Below, piece by piece: positions 9,123-19,050 of a stretch of DNA of 64,000 bases (positions within the stretch are counted from its first letter, which is position 1; every line of letters begins with the position of its first letter). Below the pieces are notes generated by a model. That model searched no databases. It had not been told where the DNA came from and was given only the letters and a program-made list of their open reading frames with translations. A program made the position numbers and the translations under genes. The stretch spans positions 124,001-188,000 of the forward strand of contig NZ_BFBR01000002.1 in NCBI RefSeq assembly GCF_003112735.1. The letters are read 5' to 3'. Origin of the DNA: Candidatus Phycosocius bacilliformis (lineage in GTDB: Bacteria; Pseudomonadota; Alphaproteobacteria; Caulobacterales; Aquidulcibacteraceae).

Positions 9123-11258
9123 TTAGACGCGCAAATCCCGGTCTGCCAGAAGCGCGTCAACGCCTGGCGCGCGACCTCTGAAAGCGACATAATTGGCCAA
9201 TGGGTCGGCTTGGCCACCGCTGGCGAAGATATAGCGTTTCAGCTTGGCTGACGTGGCCTTGTCATAGACATTGCCGGCCTCAACAAAGGCTTGGAAGGCA
9301 TCGCACTCCAGCACAGCCGCCCAGATGTAGCTATAATAGCCCGCGGCATAACCACCTTCGAACGTGTGCTTGAAATAGCCGGGGCGATAGCGCACGACGA
9401 TTTCAGGTATGGCCCCAATCCCGCCCAAGATGTCGTTTTCCCAAGCATCGACATCTTTGGGCGCTGGGCCTTCAATCATATGCATCTTCATGTCCATGAT
9501 GGCAGCCATCATAAACTCGCTGGTGGCCCAGCCCTGATTGAAATTGCGCGCGGCGATGATTTTGTCGACCAGAGCCCTTGGAATGATCTCACCAGTCGCG
9601 TGATGCTTGGCAAAGCGGGTCAGGATTTCAGGTGTGGTCACCCAATGCTCCATGAGCTGGCTGGGGAATTCGACAAAGTCACGTTTGACATTTGTGCCCG
9701 ACTGGCTGGGATAAGTGACGTCCGATAACATACCGTGCAACGCATGGCCGAACTCGTGGAACAAGGTGGTGACGTCATCGAGGCTCAAGAGATTGGGCTG
9801 ACCTGCCGGGGCCTTTGTGTAGTTGCACACATTGAACACCACAGGCTTGATGTCGCCGATCAGGCGTTGCTGATCGCGGAAACTACTCATCCAAGCGCCC
9901 GATTGCTTGGTTTGGCGGGCAAAGAAATCGCCATACCATAGCGCCATGGGCTTACCGGACGGATCGCTGACTTCATAGGTCACCACATCCGGGTGCCACG
10001 TCGGAACGCCAGTGATTTTCTTGAACGAAATGCCAAACAATTGGTTGGCATGCCAATGAATGGCCTCGATCATATTGCCCAGTTCGAAATAGGGCTTGGT
10101 CTCGGATTCATCGACATCATATTTGGCTTTGCGGACCTTTTCGGCATAATACCACCAGTCCCACGACTTGATTGGGCCATCCAGGCCATCGGCGGCGGCC
10201 AATTCCTGCAGCATGGCGCGCTCACGCTTGGCGGTAGCCAGAGATGCCGCCCATACGCCCAGCATCATATCCATGGCCGCCTCGGGGCTTTTGGCCATTT
10301 TATTGTCAAGCTGATAATGGGCAAAGCTCTTGAAGCCCAATAGGCGGGCCTTTTCATTGCGCAGATCGACAATTTCGGGGATCAAGGGTCGGTTGTCCGT
10401 TGGGCCGGGGGTACCTGATACCGCCATCCAGCCTTTTTGAACTGCTTCGCGCAAATCCCGGCGGGTCGACATGGTCAGGAACGGCTCGAAACTGGAGCGA
10501 GATAAGGTGACAACCCCTAGCGCATCGATCTTGCGTTCTTTGGCTTCGGCAGCGGCTGCCGCAATGAAACTGTCTGAAAGCCCCGCAAGATCTTCTTTCG
10601 TCTTTAAGGGAAGCGCAAAACTTGATTGTCCAGCCAGCACATTTTGGCCGAACTGCACCTGCAAATGGGTGAGGCGGGCATCAATATCTGCCAATCGCTT
10701 CTTTTGAGTAGGGTTTAGCAATGCCCCATTGCGGACAAAGCCGGCGTAAGTATCTTCCAGAAGCTGGGTCTGGGCTGGATTGAGGGATTGGCTTTCGCGA
10801 CTGTCAAAGGCTGCTTTGACCCGGGCAAAGATTTTGGGATCCTGGCTGATGGTGCTGTCGTGCTGAGACAGGCTGGCCGACACTTTGCCTTCAATTTTCT
10901 GGAGGTCAGGCGTGCTCATCATCCCGGTCAAATTGTAAAAGACCGTGGTGGCCCGGGTCAGGCGCTGCCCCGATTTCTCCAACGGTACAATAACAGTCTC
11001 GAAGGTCGCAGGGGTTTTGGCTGCCGAAATCGCCTGAATATCGGCGAGCTTTTCTGCCATGGCGACACGCAGCGCCGGTTCAAAATCACGGGTCTGGATC
11101 AGATTGAAGGGGGGAACACCCCACGGCGTATTCCATTCCGCCAAGAGGGGATTGGCACGGCCAGCAGCCTTCTTCTTGGCTTTGGCTGCCATGGCCTCCG
11201 GCGCTGCACTTAGAGTCAACATTGCCACACTCCCGGCCAGAAAATCGCAACGTTCCAT
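9123..11258 (-). CDS. dcp: M3 family zinc metallopeptidase (peptidyl-dipeptidase Dcp-like), probably exported
   Basis: 711-residue oligopeptidase of the thimet/Dcp family. The zinc site HEFGHALHG is present within LFHEFGHALHGML, with the downstream SQLMEHW region and the YIWAAVLECDAFQAF block typical of Dcp. Such enzymes release dipeptides from peptide C-termini. The ATG at 11258 is preceded by GAGGTGAGGAAG and starts a peptide (MERCDFLAGSVAMLTLSAAP...AMAA) that resembles a signal sequence with a short Lys-rich stretch after it, so periplasmic location is likely. An upstream frame from 11348 lacks a ribosome site. Symbol given by family resemblance; exact substrate unknown. Confidence 0.88.
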   Translation of the reverse strand: MERCDFLAGSVAMLTLSAAPEAMAAKAKKKAAGRANPLLAEWNTPWGVPPFNLIQTRDFEPALRVAMAEKLADIQAISAAKTPATFETVIVPLEKSGQRLTRATTVFYNLTGMMSTPDLQKIEGKVSASLSQHDSTISQDPKIFARVKAAFDSRESQSLNPAQTQLLEDTYAGFVRNGALLNPTQKKRLADIDARLTHLQVQFGQNVLAGQSSFALPLKTKEDLAGLSDSFIAAAAAEAKERKIDALGVVTLSRSSFEPFLTMSTRRDLREAVQKGWMAVSGTPGPTDNRPLIPEIVDLRNEKARLLGFKSFAHYQLDNKMAKSPEAAMDMMLGVWAASLATAKRERAMLQELAAADGLDGPIKSWDWWYYAEKVRKAKYDVDESETKPYFELGNMIEAIHWHANQLFGISFKKITGVPTWHPDVVTYEVSDPSGKPMALWYGDFFARQTKQSGAWMSSFRDQQRLIGDIKPVVFNVCNYTKAPAGQPNLLSLDDVTTLFHEFGHALHGMLSDVTYPSQSGTNVKRDFVEFPSQLMEHWVTTPEILTRFAKHHATGEIIPRALVDKIIAARNFNQGWATSEFMMAAIMDMKMHMIEGPAPKDVDAWENDILGGIGAIPEIVVRYRPGYFKHTFEGGYAAGYYSYIWAAVLECDAFQAFVEAGNVYDKATSAKLKRYIFASGGQADPLANYVAFRGRAPGVDALLADRDLRV

Positions 11259-11386
11259 ATCTTCCTCACCTCGATATGCTCCGCACCCATGCATGCGGTC
11301 GAGGCAAGATTGGACGAGTTTCGTGGCTGATGCACGAGGAGATCTCAATCATGACTGCAATTTAATCACGAAAACGTGATCATTGC

Positions 11387-12178
11387 TTAGCCGCGCGCAA
11401 ACACACGGAATTGGCCAGAGCGCGGGTCCTGGGCAACACAGCGTTGAGCGGAAGTTGGCAGTTTCAGGCACACAACAGGGCTGTCAGCCTGCCGGATGGC
11501 CTCATAGGTTTCGCGCGTGAATTCAGCTCGGGTCGGGCTTTCGCTGCCTTCAGGCCACGCAGGATAGGTTGACGCTTTGATCGCATTGGCGGGCAATAAG
11601 GTGGTCAAGCGGTCGCGGATTTGGTCTGAGCTGGCCGTTGCAGGAATACCAAAATCCCGCGCTGGGGCCTGCAGGGTATAGAGCGCGCGGCCCTCACCGG
11701 TTTCCAACATGATCCGGATACTGCCTGACGCGCAATCGGTTCCTGTTGCCATAATGGTGACGCGATCAACCTGTTTCCAAGACCGGATCGCGCTTGGCTG
11801 ACTGACCTTGATGTCACAGTGTCCAGCTGGGTTGACCGCAGCCATGGCGGCGTCAGATTCAGTGCGTGGTGTCACGCCATTGACGAGCAGTCCCGGTGTT
11901 GGGATCACCACTTCATTCGGTCCGGTTGCTGGCGGCAGGGGGGCAGGAGGCGGGGCTGTCGCCGTCACACTTGGGTCAGTGGACATAACCGCATCGGGGT
12001 CCGCCAGCGGATTATCCAGCCCGGCCGGGCCCATGATTGCATTGGTGGGTGCCGTCGCAATTGTCTCGTGTGGCGAGAGAACAAATTTACCCACCACAAT
12101 TCCAAGACCAAAGGCCGCCAACAAAGCCAGCGCAGCGCCCGAAGCCAGCATGATCCGCAAAGGTAAATCCCCGTCCAA
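11387..12178 (-). CDS. Hypothetical membrane-anchored protein with Pro/Ala-rich linker
   Basis: 263 residues, not recognised. One N-terminal membrane segment (about residues 10-32, IMLASGAALALLAAFGLGIV) is followed by a Pro/Ala/Thr-rich linker to ~residue 95. A C-terminal folded region of ~160 residues contains three cysteines (HCDIKV, TDCASG, VVCLKL) plus one near the end (QRCVAQ), consistent with a periplasmic disulphide-bonded domain. The start is uncertain: TTG at 12178 is used here; an ATG at 12151 would begin right at the membrane helix, and the frame is open without ATG/GTG up to 12253. It follows the patatin gene on the same strand at a gap of ~113 bp. Confidence 0.7.
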   Translation of the reverse strand: MDGDLPLRIMLASGAALALLAAFGLGIVVGKFVLSPHETIATAPTNAIMGPAGLDNPLADPDAVMSTDPSVTATAPPPAPLPPATGPNEVVIPTPGLLVNGVTPRTESDAAMAAVNPAGHCDIKVSQPSAIRSWKQVDRVTIMATGTDCASGSIRIMLETGEGRALYTLQAPARDFGIPATASSDQIRDRLTTLLPANAIKASTYPAWPEGSESPTRAEFTRETYEAIRQADSPVVCLKLPTSAQRCVAQDPRSGQFRVFARG

Positions 12179-12291
12179 ACGTTTGCATGTCGCAAGCTTG
12201 GTTTTAGAGGGCGGTTGCGGCAGAAAATGGGCATGTTTGACGCGAAAATCGTCTCATCCGCAGGTCGCATGCCGTGATCCTGCCGCAAATC

Positions 12292-14031
12292 CTAACTCAG
12301 GAGTGGGCGCAGACCGTTTGGGATGTTTTGAATGGCACGCGTTGCTGCGCGATAACCCGTCTCCACGGCCGCATCAAAGGCCTTCCAATCACGCAATTGT
12401 ATCCCTGCCATGTCAGGGACAATCAACAGGTCGGTCTTTTCACGTGATTTTGCAGGATCAAGCGATGCTGTTGCCGATCGCATCATCAATTCGGCAATTG
12501 GCGGAGCCGCATGCAGGCCATGGCGCGTGATCCAACTGAAGAAACTTTCAGGCTTGCGAAATTCCTCGGGGTTTAACGCACGCTGACGGGTAACATCCAC
12601 CCCGATATTTGGCCCGCGGTGCAGGTCGATCATGGCGTTGATTGGAAAATTATCGAGCACTGCACCATCCACCAAAATGTCTTCCCCCGAGACCACGGGC
12701 GGCAGAATGCCCGGCAAGGCAATGGAGGCGCGTAATGCGTCGCGCAATCGACCAGATCTGTGCAGCTTTGGGCTGCCCAAAGTGAGATTGGTCGACAGAC
12801 AGAAAAAAGACCGCGGCAAATCTTCAATCAGAACGTCACCAAAATTTGTCGCCAGCCGCTGGTCAACCTTGGCGCCTGACGTCATGGCCACCACCGGCAA
12901 TACATAATCATTGAGCGGATTGTTGCGGACAAAACTGTCCCAGATGCGCCGCTCGATTTCGCCATCGTCCCAATCCAAGGCGACACAGGCGGCAATCACC
13001 CCTCCCATCGAGGTGCCGCCGACAAAATCAAACGAAATCCCCGCCTCGCGCAGCGCCCGGACAACGCCAATATGGGCATAAGCGCGTGCGCCACCGCCAC
13101 CCAATACCAATCCGATTGATGTGCCGGTCAGAATGCGGGCCAACATCAAAACATCTTTTGGTTCGTCTTGGCGCCAATGGAACAGCCGTTGGGATTTGGT
13201 AGCTGCACTCCAGTCAGCAGCCGTGCTGCCTTTGGCGAGGACCGCTGCCCGATCTTGAGGGGCCACAAGAATTGTGTCGACCAATTGAAATTGCCGGGCT
13301 GGAGAAGCGGTGTCAGGCAACAGGCTTTCTGGTGGCGCCGTCTCTGCCCGGCCGAAAATCCATAATCGGTCAGCTTGACGTAGGCATAGTTTCAGCCATG
13401 CGCCATCACTCAGATCGGCTGCCAAAAGTACGATGTCGTTCCAAGCCTCAATCTCGTCAAACCAGCTTGCGGTCTGGCTGGCAGCTTCTGGTCCAACGAC
13501 AATGGCACGCTTACCCAGTTTCGCCAGACCCTGCTTTAAGGTCTCAGCGCGCTTATGGATGTCCAATGTGGGCGAGGCGGCAATTAGGCTGAATACGCGG
13601 GGGTCAGCGCGGGGATTGCGCCGCCGGTTCTGGCGCGACCTGAACAGCATGGTCCGGGCCAGATTCTGCATCAATTGGGGGTGGCGTCGGATCAGCCTGT
13701 TGAAGGCTGTACGGTCAAGAGCCAAGAGTTCAGTATCGCGCAAGGCAAATACCGAGGCAGAGTGTGGTTCGCCGGCCACCAAGGCCATCTCACCCACCGG
13801 CTCTCCTTGGCGAATATGGCCAATGAATTCCTTGCTGCCATCGAGGCCACGACGAAACGCGCCCAGCGACCCAGAGCGAACAAACCATAGCGTGTCAGCC
13901 GGTTCACCTTCCTGAAACAGGGGCCAGCCGCCGGGCAAAGAATACCAGATTGCTGACTTTTCGACGTCCTTGAGCGCGGCCGCACCGGCATCACGCAAGA
14001 AAGGAAGACTGGCAAGGTCGAGCCCGGTCAT
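12292..14031 (-). CDS. Cyclic-nucleotide-binding-domain / patatin-like phospholipase (NTE/RssA family)
   Basis: 579 residues with two recognisable modules. An N-terminal cNMP-binding-like beta-roll (about residues 15-125; FQEGEPADTLWFVRSGSLG and GEPVGEMALVAGEPHSA) is joined through ~170 residues to a patatin lipase domain. The lipase has the oxyanion glycine loop LGGGGARAYAHIGV, the nucleophile motif GTSMGG (Ser in G-x-S-x-G) and the catalytic Asp in VDGAVLDN. The architecture matches bacterial relatives of neuropathy target esterase, predicted to hydrolyse (lyso)phospholipids under nucleotide or conformational control. Whether the N-domain still binds cNMP is not settled by the sequence. ATG at 14031; next gene upstream is an outer-membrane protein on the same strand. 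Confidence 0.92.
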   Translation of the reverse strand: MTGLDLASLPFLRDAGAAALKDVEKSAIWYSLPGGWPLFQEGEPADTLWFVRSGSLGAFRRGLDGSKEFIGHIRQGEPVGEMALVAGEPHSASVFALRDTELLALDRTAFNRLIRRHPQLMQNLARTMLFRSRQNRRRNPRADPRVFSLIAASPTLDIHKRAETLKQGLAKLGKRAIVVGPEAASQTASWFDEIEAWNDIVLLAADLSDGAWLKLCLRQADRLWIFGRAETAPPESLLPDTASPARQFQLVDTILVAPQDRAAVLAKGSTAADWSAATKSQRLFHWRQDEPKDVLMLARILTGTSIGLVLGGGGARAYAHIGVVRALREAGISFDFVGGTSMGGVIAACVALDWDDGEIERRIWDSFVRNNPLNDYVLPVVAMTSGAKVDQRLATNFGDVLIEDLPRSFFCLSTNLTLGSPKLHRSGRLRDALRASIALPGILPPVVSGEDILVDGAVLDNFPINAMIDLHRGPNIGVDVTRQRALNPEEFRKPESFFSWITRHGLHAAPPIAELMMRSATASLDPAKSREKTDLLIVPDMAGIQLRDWKAFDAAVETGYRAATRAIQNIPNGLRPLLS

Positions 14032-14102
14032 CAGAAATTGCCACCCTGAAACATTATCCGTTCATGCTCCAAGGTGGCCTGATTCCCCGATTGGTCTGCG
14101 GT

Positions 14103-14765
14103 TTATTTGAACCGATAGCGCCCCTGCAGCGTGACCATCGGCCAGTAACGTGCTGCGTCAAGTTCGTCGACAACTTTAGCGCTTTCCAGAGCCAAATCTG
14201 CCTGAAACGCTGGGTTTGTCGCCAACAGGCCAGTCGAGGTATATTCCACTTTGGGCTTGCCCTGATAATAGACGCCGGCTTCCAGCGCTGTTTCGATTGG
14301 GCCAGCCATGAAGGCCACCCCAGCACCGAGGAAATAAGCCACATCGTCAAATTTGGCATGCGTATTGAGTGTGCCGACTTGGGCAGGCGTGTAAGAGGTA
14401 TTGCCGATTGTCACATTGGTGGCAGGTGTGGCGGCGAGATCGAATTTGTTCTCATTGGCGAATATACCTGCGGTGACATAGAATGGGCTGCTGTCAAACC
14501 GATAATCGGCCTGCAACCCATATGAGCCCAGTTTTAAAGAACCATCATAGGCAATGCCGTCGATAGTGGTGTCATAGCCATAATCATAGGCTTGACCAAT
14601 CCCACGTAGAACAACGTTTGGCGTGACGTCGACACCCACTTCACCGCCAAGGCCGCCGGTCCCGGCCCGCAGGCCCACCCAAGCCGGTTCAGCCGCTGTT
14701 GCAACAACAGGTGATAACGCAGCCATGAAGGCGGAGAGTGCGAAAAACTTTGTGTTGATTGTCAT
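14103..14765 (-). CDS. Outer-membrane beta-barrel protein
   Basis: 220 residues with a clear Sec signal peptide (MTINTKFFALSAFMAALSPV, cleavage near ATAAEP). The mature chain has alternating hydrophobic/polar strands rich in Gly, Tyr and Asp, e.g. GLQADYRFDSSPFYVTAGIF and ALEAGVYYQGKP, fitting an 8-strand barrel. The terminal strand ends VTLQGRYRFK; an aromatic residue close to the C-terminus is usual for barrel insertion, though here Lys is last. The ATG at 14765 is chosen because it starts the signal peptide; a longer frame to 14870 would add non-signal sequence. Divergent from mccB across ~175 bp. Function beyond membrane location is not evident. Confidence 0.85.
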   Translation of the reverse strand: MTINTKFFALSAFMAALSPVVATAAEPAWVGLRAGTGGLGGEVGVDVTPNVVLRGIGQAYDYGYDTTIDGIAYDGSLKLGSYGLQADYRFDSSPFYVTAGIFANENKFDLAATPATNVTIGNTSYTPAQVGTLNTHAKFDDVAYFLGAGVAFMAGPIETALEAGVYYQGKPKVEYTSTGLLATNPAFQADLALESAKVVDELDAARYWPMVTLQGRYRFK

Positions 14766-14942
14766 TTTTAAGACCCCACAAGAACACTGATCCAAGTGCC
14801 GCAATCTGGCCTGAGACCACCAAGAGAGAGCGGCGGCAAGTCTGAACTGAACCCGCCACTCTTCCATCATGGCAGAACCCTGTTAAACGAGTGTCAACGC
14901 CCGCTTGGCGGGAGACAAAGACGCAATCGCGGGGAGACCAGA

Positions 14943-16547
14943 GTGAGCCGTCTGACAAGTCGTATCGATACCAGCTCGCCAGCCTTTGAACGCAATCGGG
15001 AAAAAATGGCTGGCCTTGTCCAGCGCCTGCGCGGACAAACCAGTCGTGCGGCTTTGGGTGGCAGCGACGAGGCGCGCGCCCGCCATCAAAGCCGCGGGAA
15101 ATTATTGCCACGTCAGCGGATCGATGGCTTGCTAGATCCTGGCAGCCCATTCTTGGAATTATCAGCCCTTGCCGCGCACGGTATGTATGGCGAAGATATT
15201 CCCGGCGCGGGTCTGATCACTGGGATTGGCCATGTGTGTGGTCGGCCGGTCATGGTTGTGTGCAATGACCCAACTGTCAAAGGTGGTACTTATTATCCGA
15301 TGACGGTCAAAAAGCACGTCCGCGCCCAAGAAGTGGCCATGGAGAATAATTTGCCGTGCGTCTATCTGGTTGATTCAGGTGGTGCCAATTTGCCGCATCA
15401 GGCGGAAGTCTTTCCAGACAGGGATAATTTCGGGCGTATTTTCTATAATCAAGCCAATATGAGCGCGCGTGGAATCGCCCAGATCGCGGTTGTGATGGGG
15501 TCGTGTACTGCCGGTGGCGCCTATGTGCCCGCGATGAGCGACGAGACCATCATTGTGCGTAAACAAGGCACAATCTTTCTAGGAGGTCCGCCGCTGGTCA
15601 AGGCTGCCACGGGCGAGACAGTCAGTGCAGAGGATTTGGGCGGGGCAGATGTTCATGCCCGCAAGTCCGGGGTTGCAGACCATTATGCAGTGTCGGATGC
15701 CCATGCGCTGGAATTGGCGCGGCAATGTGTGGCGACCTTGGGTGAACCGGCCTCGACCTTATCCCGCCGGACATCACGGCCGCCGATCGAGGCGCTTGAT
15801 GAGCTTTATGGTATCATCCCCGATGATGTGCGCACCCCCTATGATGTGCGCGAAGTCATTGCCCGTTTGGTTGACGGTTCTGAATTCCACGAATTCAAAA
15901 AGCTTTATGGGGAAACCTTGGTAACAGGCTTTGCCCATATCGATGGCTGGCCTGTAGCCATTATTGCCAATAATGGCGTTCTCTTTTCAGAAAGCGCCCA
16001 AAAAGGTGCCCATTTTATTGAATTGGCCTGCCAGCGCCGCATCCCGCTTTTATTCCTGCAGAATATCTCGGGCTTTATGGTTGGGCGCGACTATGAAGCC
16101 GGGGGGATCGCAAAAGACGGAGCTAAGATGGTCACGGCTGTGGCATGCGCCAATGTTCCGAAGCTAACAATTGTCATTGGCGGCTCGTATGGGGCTGGCA
16201 ATTACGCCATGTGCGGCAGATCCTATTCTCCACGATTCTTGTGGCTGTGGCCCAATGCCCGCACCAGCGTAATGGGCGGGGAACAGGCTGCCAGCGTCCT
16301 TGCGACATTGCGCCGCGATGGCATTGAAGCCAAGGGTGGTACATGGAGTGAAGCCGACGAAGAGGCCTTCAAACAACCGATTCGCCAGAAGTACGAGGAA
16401 GAGGGCGATCCATATTATGCAACGGCGCGTCTTTGGGACGATGGCATTATCGACCCCCTCGAGACACGGCGGGTGGTTTCTCTTTCGTTGGCCAGTGTGG
16501 CGGGCGCACCCATTGAACCTCCCCGGTTTGGTGTGTTCCGCATGTAG
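14943..16547 (+). CDS. mccB: Methylcrotonoyl-CoA carboxylase, carboxyltransferase (beta) subunit
   Basis: 534-residue biotin-dependent carboxyltransferase of leucine degradation, giving 3-methylglutaconyl-CoA. The length and the start (V/M)[14 protein letters not shown]...N match MCC-beta better than propionyl-CoA carboxylase. Typical blocks are [48 protein letters not shown] and [14 protein letters not shown]. The GTG at 14943 is chosen: GGGGAG lies 6 bases upstream and the protein then starts like family members. The open frame further upstream overlaps the divergent barrel gene's leader. It is followed by liuC after 12 bp; the partner alpha subunit lies ~2.5 kb downstream. Confidence 0.95.
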   Translation: MSRLTSRIDTSSPAFERNREKMAGLVQRLRGQTSRAALGGSDEARARHQSRGKLLPRQRIDGLLDPGSPFLELSALAAHGMYGEDIPGAGLITGIGHVCGRPVMVVCNDPTVKGGTYYPMTVKKHVRAQEVAMENNLPCVYLVDSGGANLPHQAEVFPDRDNFGRIFYNQANMSARGIAQIAVVMGSCTAGGAYVPAMSDETIIVRKQGTIFLGGPPLVKAATGETVSAEDLGGADVHARKSGVADHYAVSDAHALELARQCVATLGEPASTLSRRTSRPPIEALDELYGIIPDDVRTPYDVREVIARLVDGSEFHEFKKLYGETLVTGFAHIDGWPVAIIANNGVLFSESAQKGAHFIELACQRRIPLLFLQNISGFMVGRDYEAGGIAKDGAKMVTAVACANVPKLTIVIGGSYGAGNYAMCGRSYSPRFLWLWPNARTSVMGGEQAASVLATLRRDGIEAKGGTWSEADEEAFKQPIRQKYEEEGDPYYATARLWDDGIIDPLETRRVVSLSLASVAGAPIEPPRFGVFRM

Positions 16548-16559
16548 GAGGCGGTTGAT

Positions 16560-17384
16560 ATGGCAGACGCGGAAAACGTGATGGGTGTAGAGGGCGATCA
16601 TGTTGTGTTGAACATATCGCCAGATGGCGCAGCCATGGTGACGCTTAATCGGCCCGAGAAGAAAAATGCCTTTGATGAAATCACCATCGCTGCCTTGATG
16701 GATGTTTTTGAGACCATTCGGGTGTCAGACGGGATCCGTGTGGTTTTCATCAGAGGCGCAGGCACAACCTTTTGTGCGGGGGCTGACCTCGACTGGATGC
16801 AGCGTCAGGCCCGTCATGATTTTGATGATAATGAGGCCGATGCCCGTGCTTTGGCGCATATGCTGCAAGCGCTGCATGATTTACCCCAGCTCACGGTGGC
16901 ACTCGTTCACGGCGGTGCGTTTGGCGGTGGCGCTGGTTTGGTTGCGGCGTGCGATTATGCCATTGCGGTGGCGGGAAGCCGGTTCTGCTTTACCGAAGTC
17001 AGGCTTGGTCTGACCCCTGCCACCATTTCCCCCTTCGTGATCGAGGCGATCGGGCCGCGGCAGGCGCGCGCTATGTTTGCCACGGCAATGCCGTTTGACG
17101 CAGCGCGGGCGTATGAAATGGGCCTCATTCAAGAAATCGCTGCAGATCTTGATGATCTTGCCAAGCGCGAGGAGCGGCTGGCGGATTTAGCATTTGCTGC
17201 CGCACCAGGTGCTGTCGCCGATGCCAAATTGCTGGTGAAAGATGTAGCCGGTAAGCCAGTGAATGCTGTGTTGGCAAACGAAACCGCACGACGCATTGCC
17301 ACGCGCCGCGCCAGTCCTGAAGGTCAAGAGGGACTTGCCGCCTTCCTTGAAAAACGCGCACCAAATTGGGCAAAAGGGTCCTGA
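16560..17384 (+). CDS. liuC: Enoyl-CoA hydratase/isomerase family, probably methylglutaconyl-CoA hydratase
   Basis: 274-residue crotonase-fold protein. The oxyanion-hole segments are FIRGAGTTFCAGADLDWM and VHGGAFGGGAGLVAACDYA, and the catalytic Glu is expected in FTEVRLGL. The position immediately after mccB (12 bp, with TAGGAGG in the gap) and near mccA makes 3-methylglutaconyl-CoA hydratase of leucine breakdown the best call; the sequence alone would support only a general crotonase. ATG at 16560 has the ribosome site at good distance; a second ATG at 16581 is possible. Confidence 0.9.
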   Translation: MADAENVMGVEGDHVVLNISPDGAAMVTLNRPEKKNAFDEITIAALMDVFETIRVSDGIRVVFIRGAGTTFCAGADLDWMQRQARHDFDDNEADARALAHMLQALHDLPQLTVALVHGGAFGGGAGLVAACDYAIAVAGSRFCFTEVRLGLTPATISPFVIEAIGPRQARAMFATAMPFDAARAYEMGLIQEIAADLDDLAKREERLADLAFAAAPGAVADAKLLVKDVAGKPVNAVLANETARRIATRRASPEGQEGLAAFLEKRAPNWAKGS

Positions 17385-17427
17385 TATGGCTTGACCGTCC
17401 GCCACCGCGCCGCCAAACATAACGAAT

Positions 17428-18822
17428 ATGTTACTGATGGATGTTGCGATGGATAGTGTGGCAGACCTCAATCTTGAAAATGCAGGCCCGTTGGTAACTG
17501 GGACGCCAAAGCGCGGGAAAAACCATCACAATACCCGTCTGATTGGGACGCCTTGCAAGAATTGCGACACGCCCTTGACCGGGGATTATTGTCACGCTTG
17601 CGGCCAGTCAGCGCATGTGCACCGCTCTTTCTTACATGTTCTCGAAGAGGTGGTGCATGGCATAACCCATTTCGATTCCAAGACTTGGCGGTCACTCCCC
17701 ATGCTGGTGTTTCGGCCAGGCACAATGACGCGCAATTATGTTATGGGTCATCGCAGCCGCTATGTGCCGCCGTTCTCAATGTTCTTGGCGTCGGTGTTCT
17801 CGATGTTTCTGGTGTTCGCCTTGGTCGGCGGGCCAGGCTTTGTGAAGCAGAATAACAGCACCCCGACAGAACGCGTCGATGCAGCGCGGGAGCATAAAGC
17901 GGATGTGGCGACCGACCTCAAAGAGGGGCAAGCCGATTTAGCAACGTCCCAAGCCGCCCTTGCCGCTATCAAGGCCAAACCAAAAGCAGATCAAGACCCG
18001 GTTGATGTGAAGCTGGCCGAGGCAGAAGTTGCTTCACAGACAAAGGCCGTCCAAACGCTTCAAGCGCGTCTCAATCAGGCCGACGCCGACCTCACGCAAG
18101 CGGTCACCTCTGCCAAGGCACAAACACAGCCGATGGCCACAGATGCTGATGAAAAGGCGCAAGCAGCCAAGCGCGCCCAACAGCTCGCCGACCTGCGCAA
18201 GGAACGCGACAAAGCGGTTGCTGGGGGTGATCAAGTGGCAATTGCGGCCATTGATGCAGCCATCAAACTGGTGGAGTCGAATGCACCGGCAACCGCCCAG
18301 ATCCAATCGGGCAATGTGACGGCGGCTGGAAATGATTTTCAGACTAATTTTGCCAATTTTCTCAAATCAGATGTTCAGATCGAGTCGCCTTGGCCGGAAC
18401 TCAACGAAAAGCTGCGCCATAAACTTCAGAACCCTGAATTGTTTCTCTACAAGCTTCAAAACACTGTCTACAAGTTCTCCTTCCTGCTTATTCCCATTAG
18501 TCTGCCTTTCATATGGCTATTGTTGTTCTGGAAAAGAGACGTGACGCTTTATGATCACGCCGTTTTTGCGTTGTATTCTTTGTCCTTTATGTCCTTCCTG
18601 TTTCTGGCCTTGGCACTATCGTCGCATTGGATCAGTTGGTCCGATCATGGCGGATGGATTTTCGGCGCGGTGATCACCCATCTCTATTTCCACTTCAAAG
18701 GCGCCTATAATCTTGGCTGGATCGGGGCAGGGTGGCGAACAGCTGTTTTCGGCGCCATGTTTGCGCCGGTTGCTCTCGCTCTGTTTTTCGTGGCCATAAT
18801 CGTCCTGGGGGCAGTGGGCTGA
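17428..18822 (+). CDS. DUF3667 domain membrane protein with zinc-ribbon and coiled coil
   Basis: 464 residues. Residues ~43-60 form a CxxC...CxxC zinc-ribbon (CKNCDTPLTGDYCHACGQ), the hallmark of DUF3667. Next comes the conserved FDSKTWRSLPMLVFRPG segment and a first membrane helix (PPFSMFLASVFSMFLVFALV). A long Ala/Lys/Gln-rich insertion (about 145-290) looks like a coiled coil and is larger than in most relatives. Three or four further membrane helices close the protein. Function of the family is unknown. It sits between liuC and mccA on the same strand but has no obvious leucine-pathway role. Start is uncertain among close ATGs (17428, 17437, 17449). Confidence 0.85.
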   Translation: MLLMDVAMDSVADLNLENAGPLVTGTPKRGKNHHNTRLIGTPCKNCDTPLTGDYCHACGQSAHVHRSFLHVLEEVVHGITHFDSKTWRSLPMLVFRPGTMTRNYVMGHRSRYVPPFSMFLASVFSMFLVFALVGGPGFVKQNNSTPTERVDAAREHKADVATDLKEGQADLATSQAALAAIKAKPKADQDPVDVKLAEAEVASQTKAVQTLQARLNQADADLTQAVTSAKAQTQPMATDADEKAQAAKRAQQLADLRKERDKAVAGGDQVAIAAIDAAIKLVESNAPATAQIQSGNVTAAGNDFQTNFANFLKSDVQIESPWPELNEKLRHKLQNPELFLYKLQNTVYKFSFLLIPISLPFIWLLLFWKRDVTLYDHAVFALYSLSFMSFLFLALALSSHWISWSDHGGWIFGAVITHLYFHFKGAYNLGWIGAGWRTAVFGAMFAPVALALFFVAIIVLGAVG

Positions 18823-18873
18823 CCACAAGGCTTGACCGGTGCACAGGCGTGACTGAAGTTGGCAGGGTGAGTC

Positions 18874-18929
18874 CCCGGCAATGATGCCGGGTGCAGGCCC
18901 TCAGTATGAGGGTCACACTGGAGGGCCTG
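18874..18929 (+). promoter_or_regulatory. Leader with two adjacent hairpins upstream of mccA
   Basis: In the 228-bp gap before mccA, CCCGGCA-ATGA-TGCCGGG forms a perfect 7-bp hairpin (18874-18891). It is followed at once by CAGGCCCTCAGT...ACTGGAGGGCCTG (18894-18929), a 12-bp stem with one bulge. Inside the second, CCCTCA-GTA-TGAGGG can pair instead, so two mutually exclusive folds exist. No T-run follows. This could be an attenuator or mRNA-stability structure; function is inference. Confidence 0.4.
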
Positions 18930-19050
18930 TCAGGGGGCGGTGGCACCAAGCCATCGCGACCAAAGGCACCTCTTCTGACAAGAAAGCTGCGTTGCTTGGT
19001 CCTTGGTGGGACCAGAAGTGCACGAGAAACCAGGGTTAAGGGAACAGGGC

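Noticed and set aside
18960-19020. T-box-like wording (GGTGGGACC) before mccA
   Set aside because: Does not match the AGGGTGGNACCGCG consensus, no specifier stem or terminator, and T-boxes are essentially absent from Proteobacteria.
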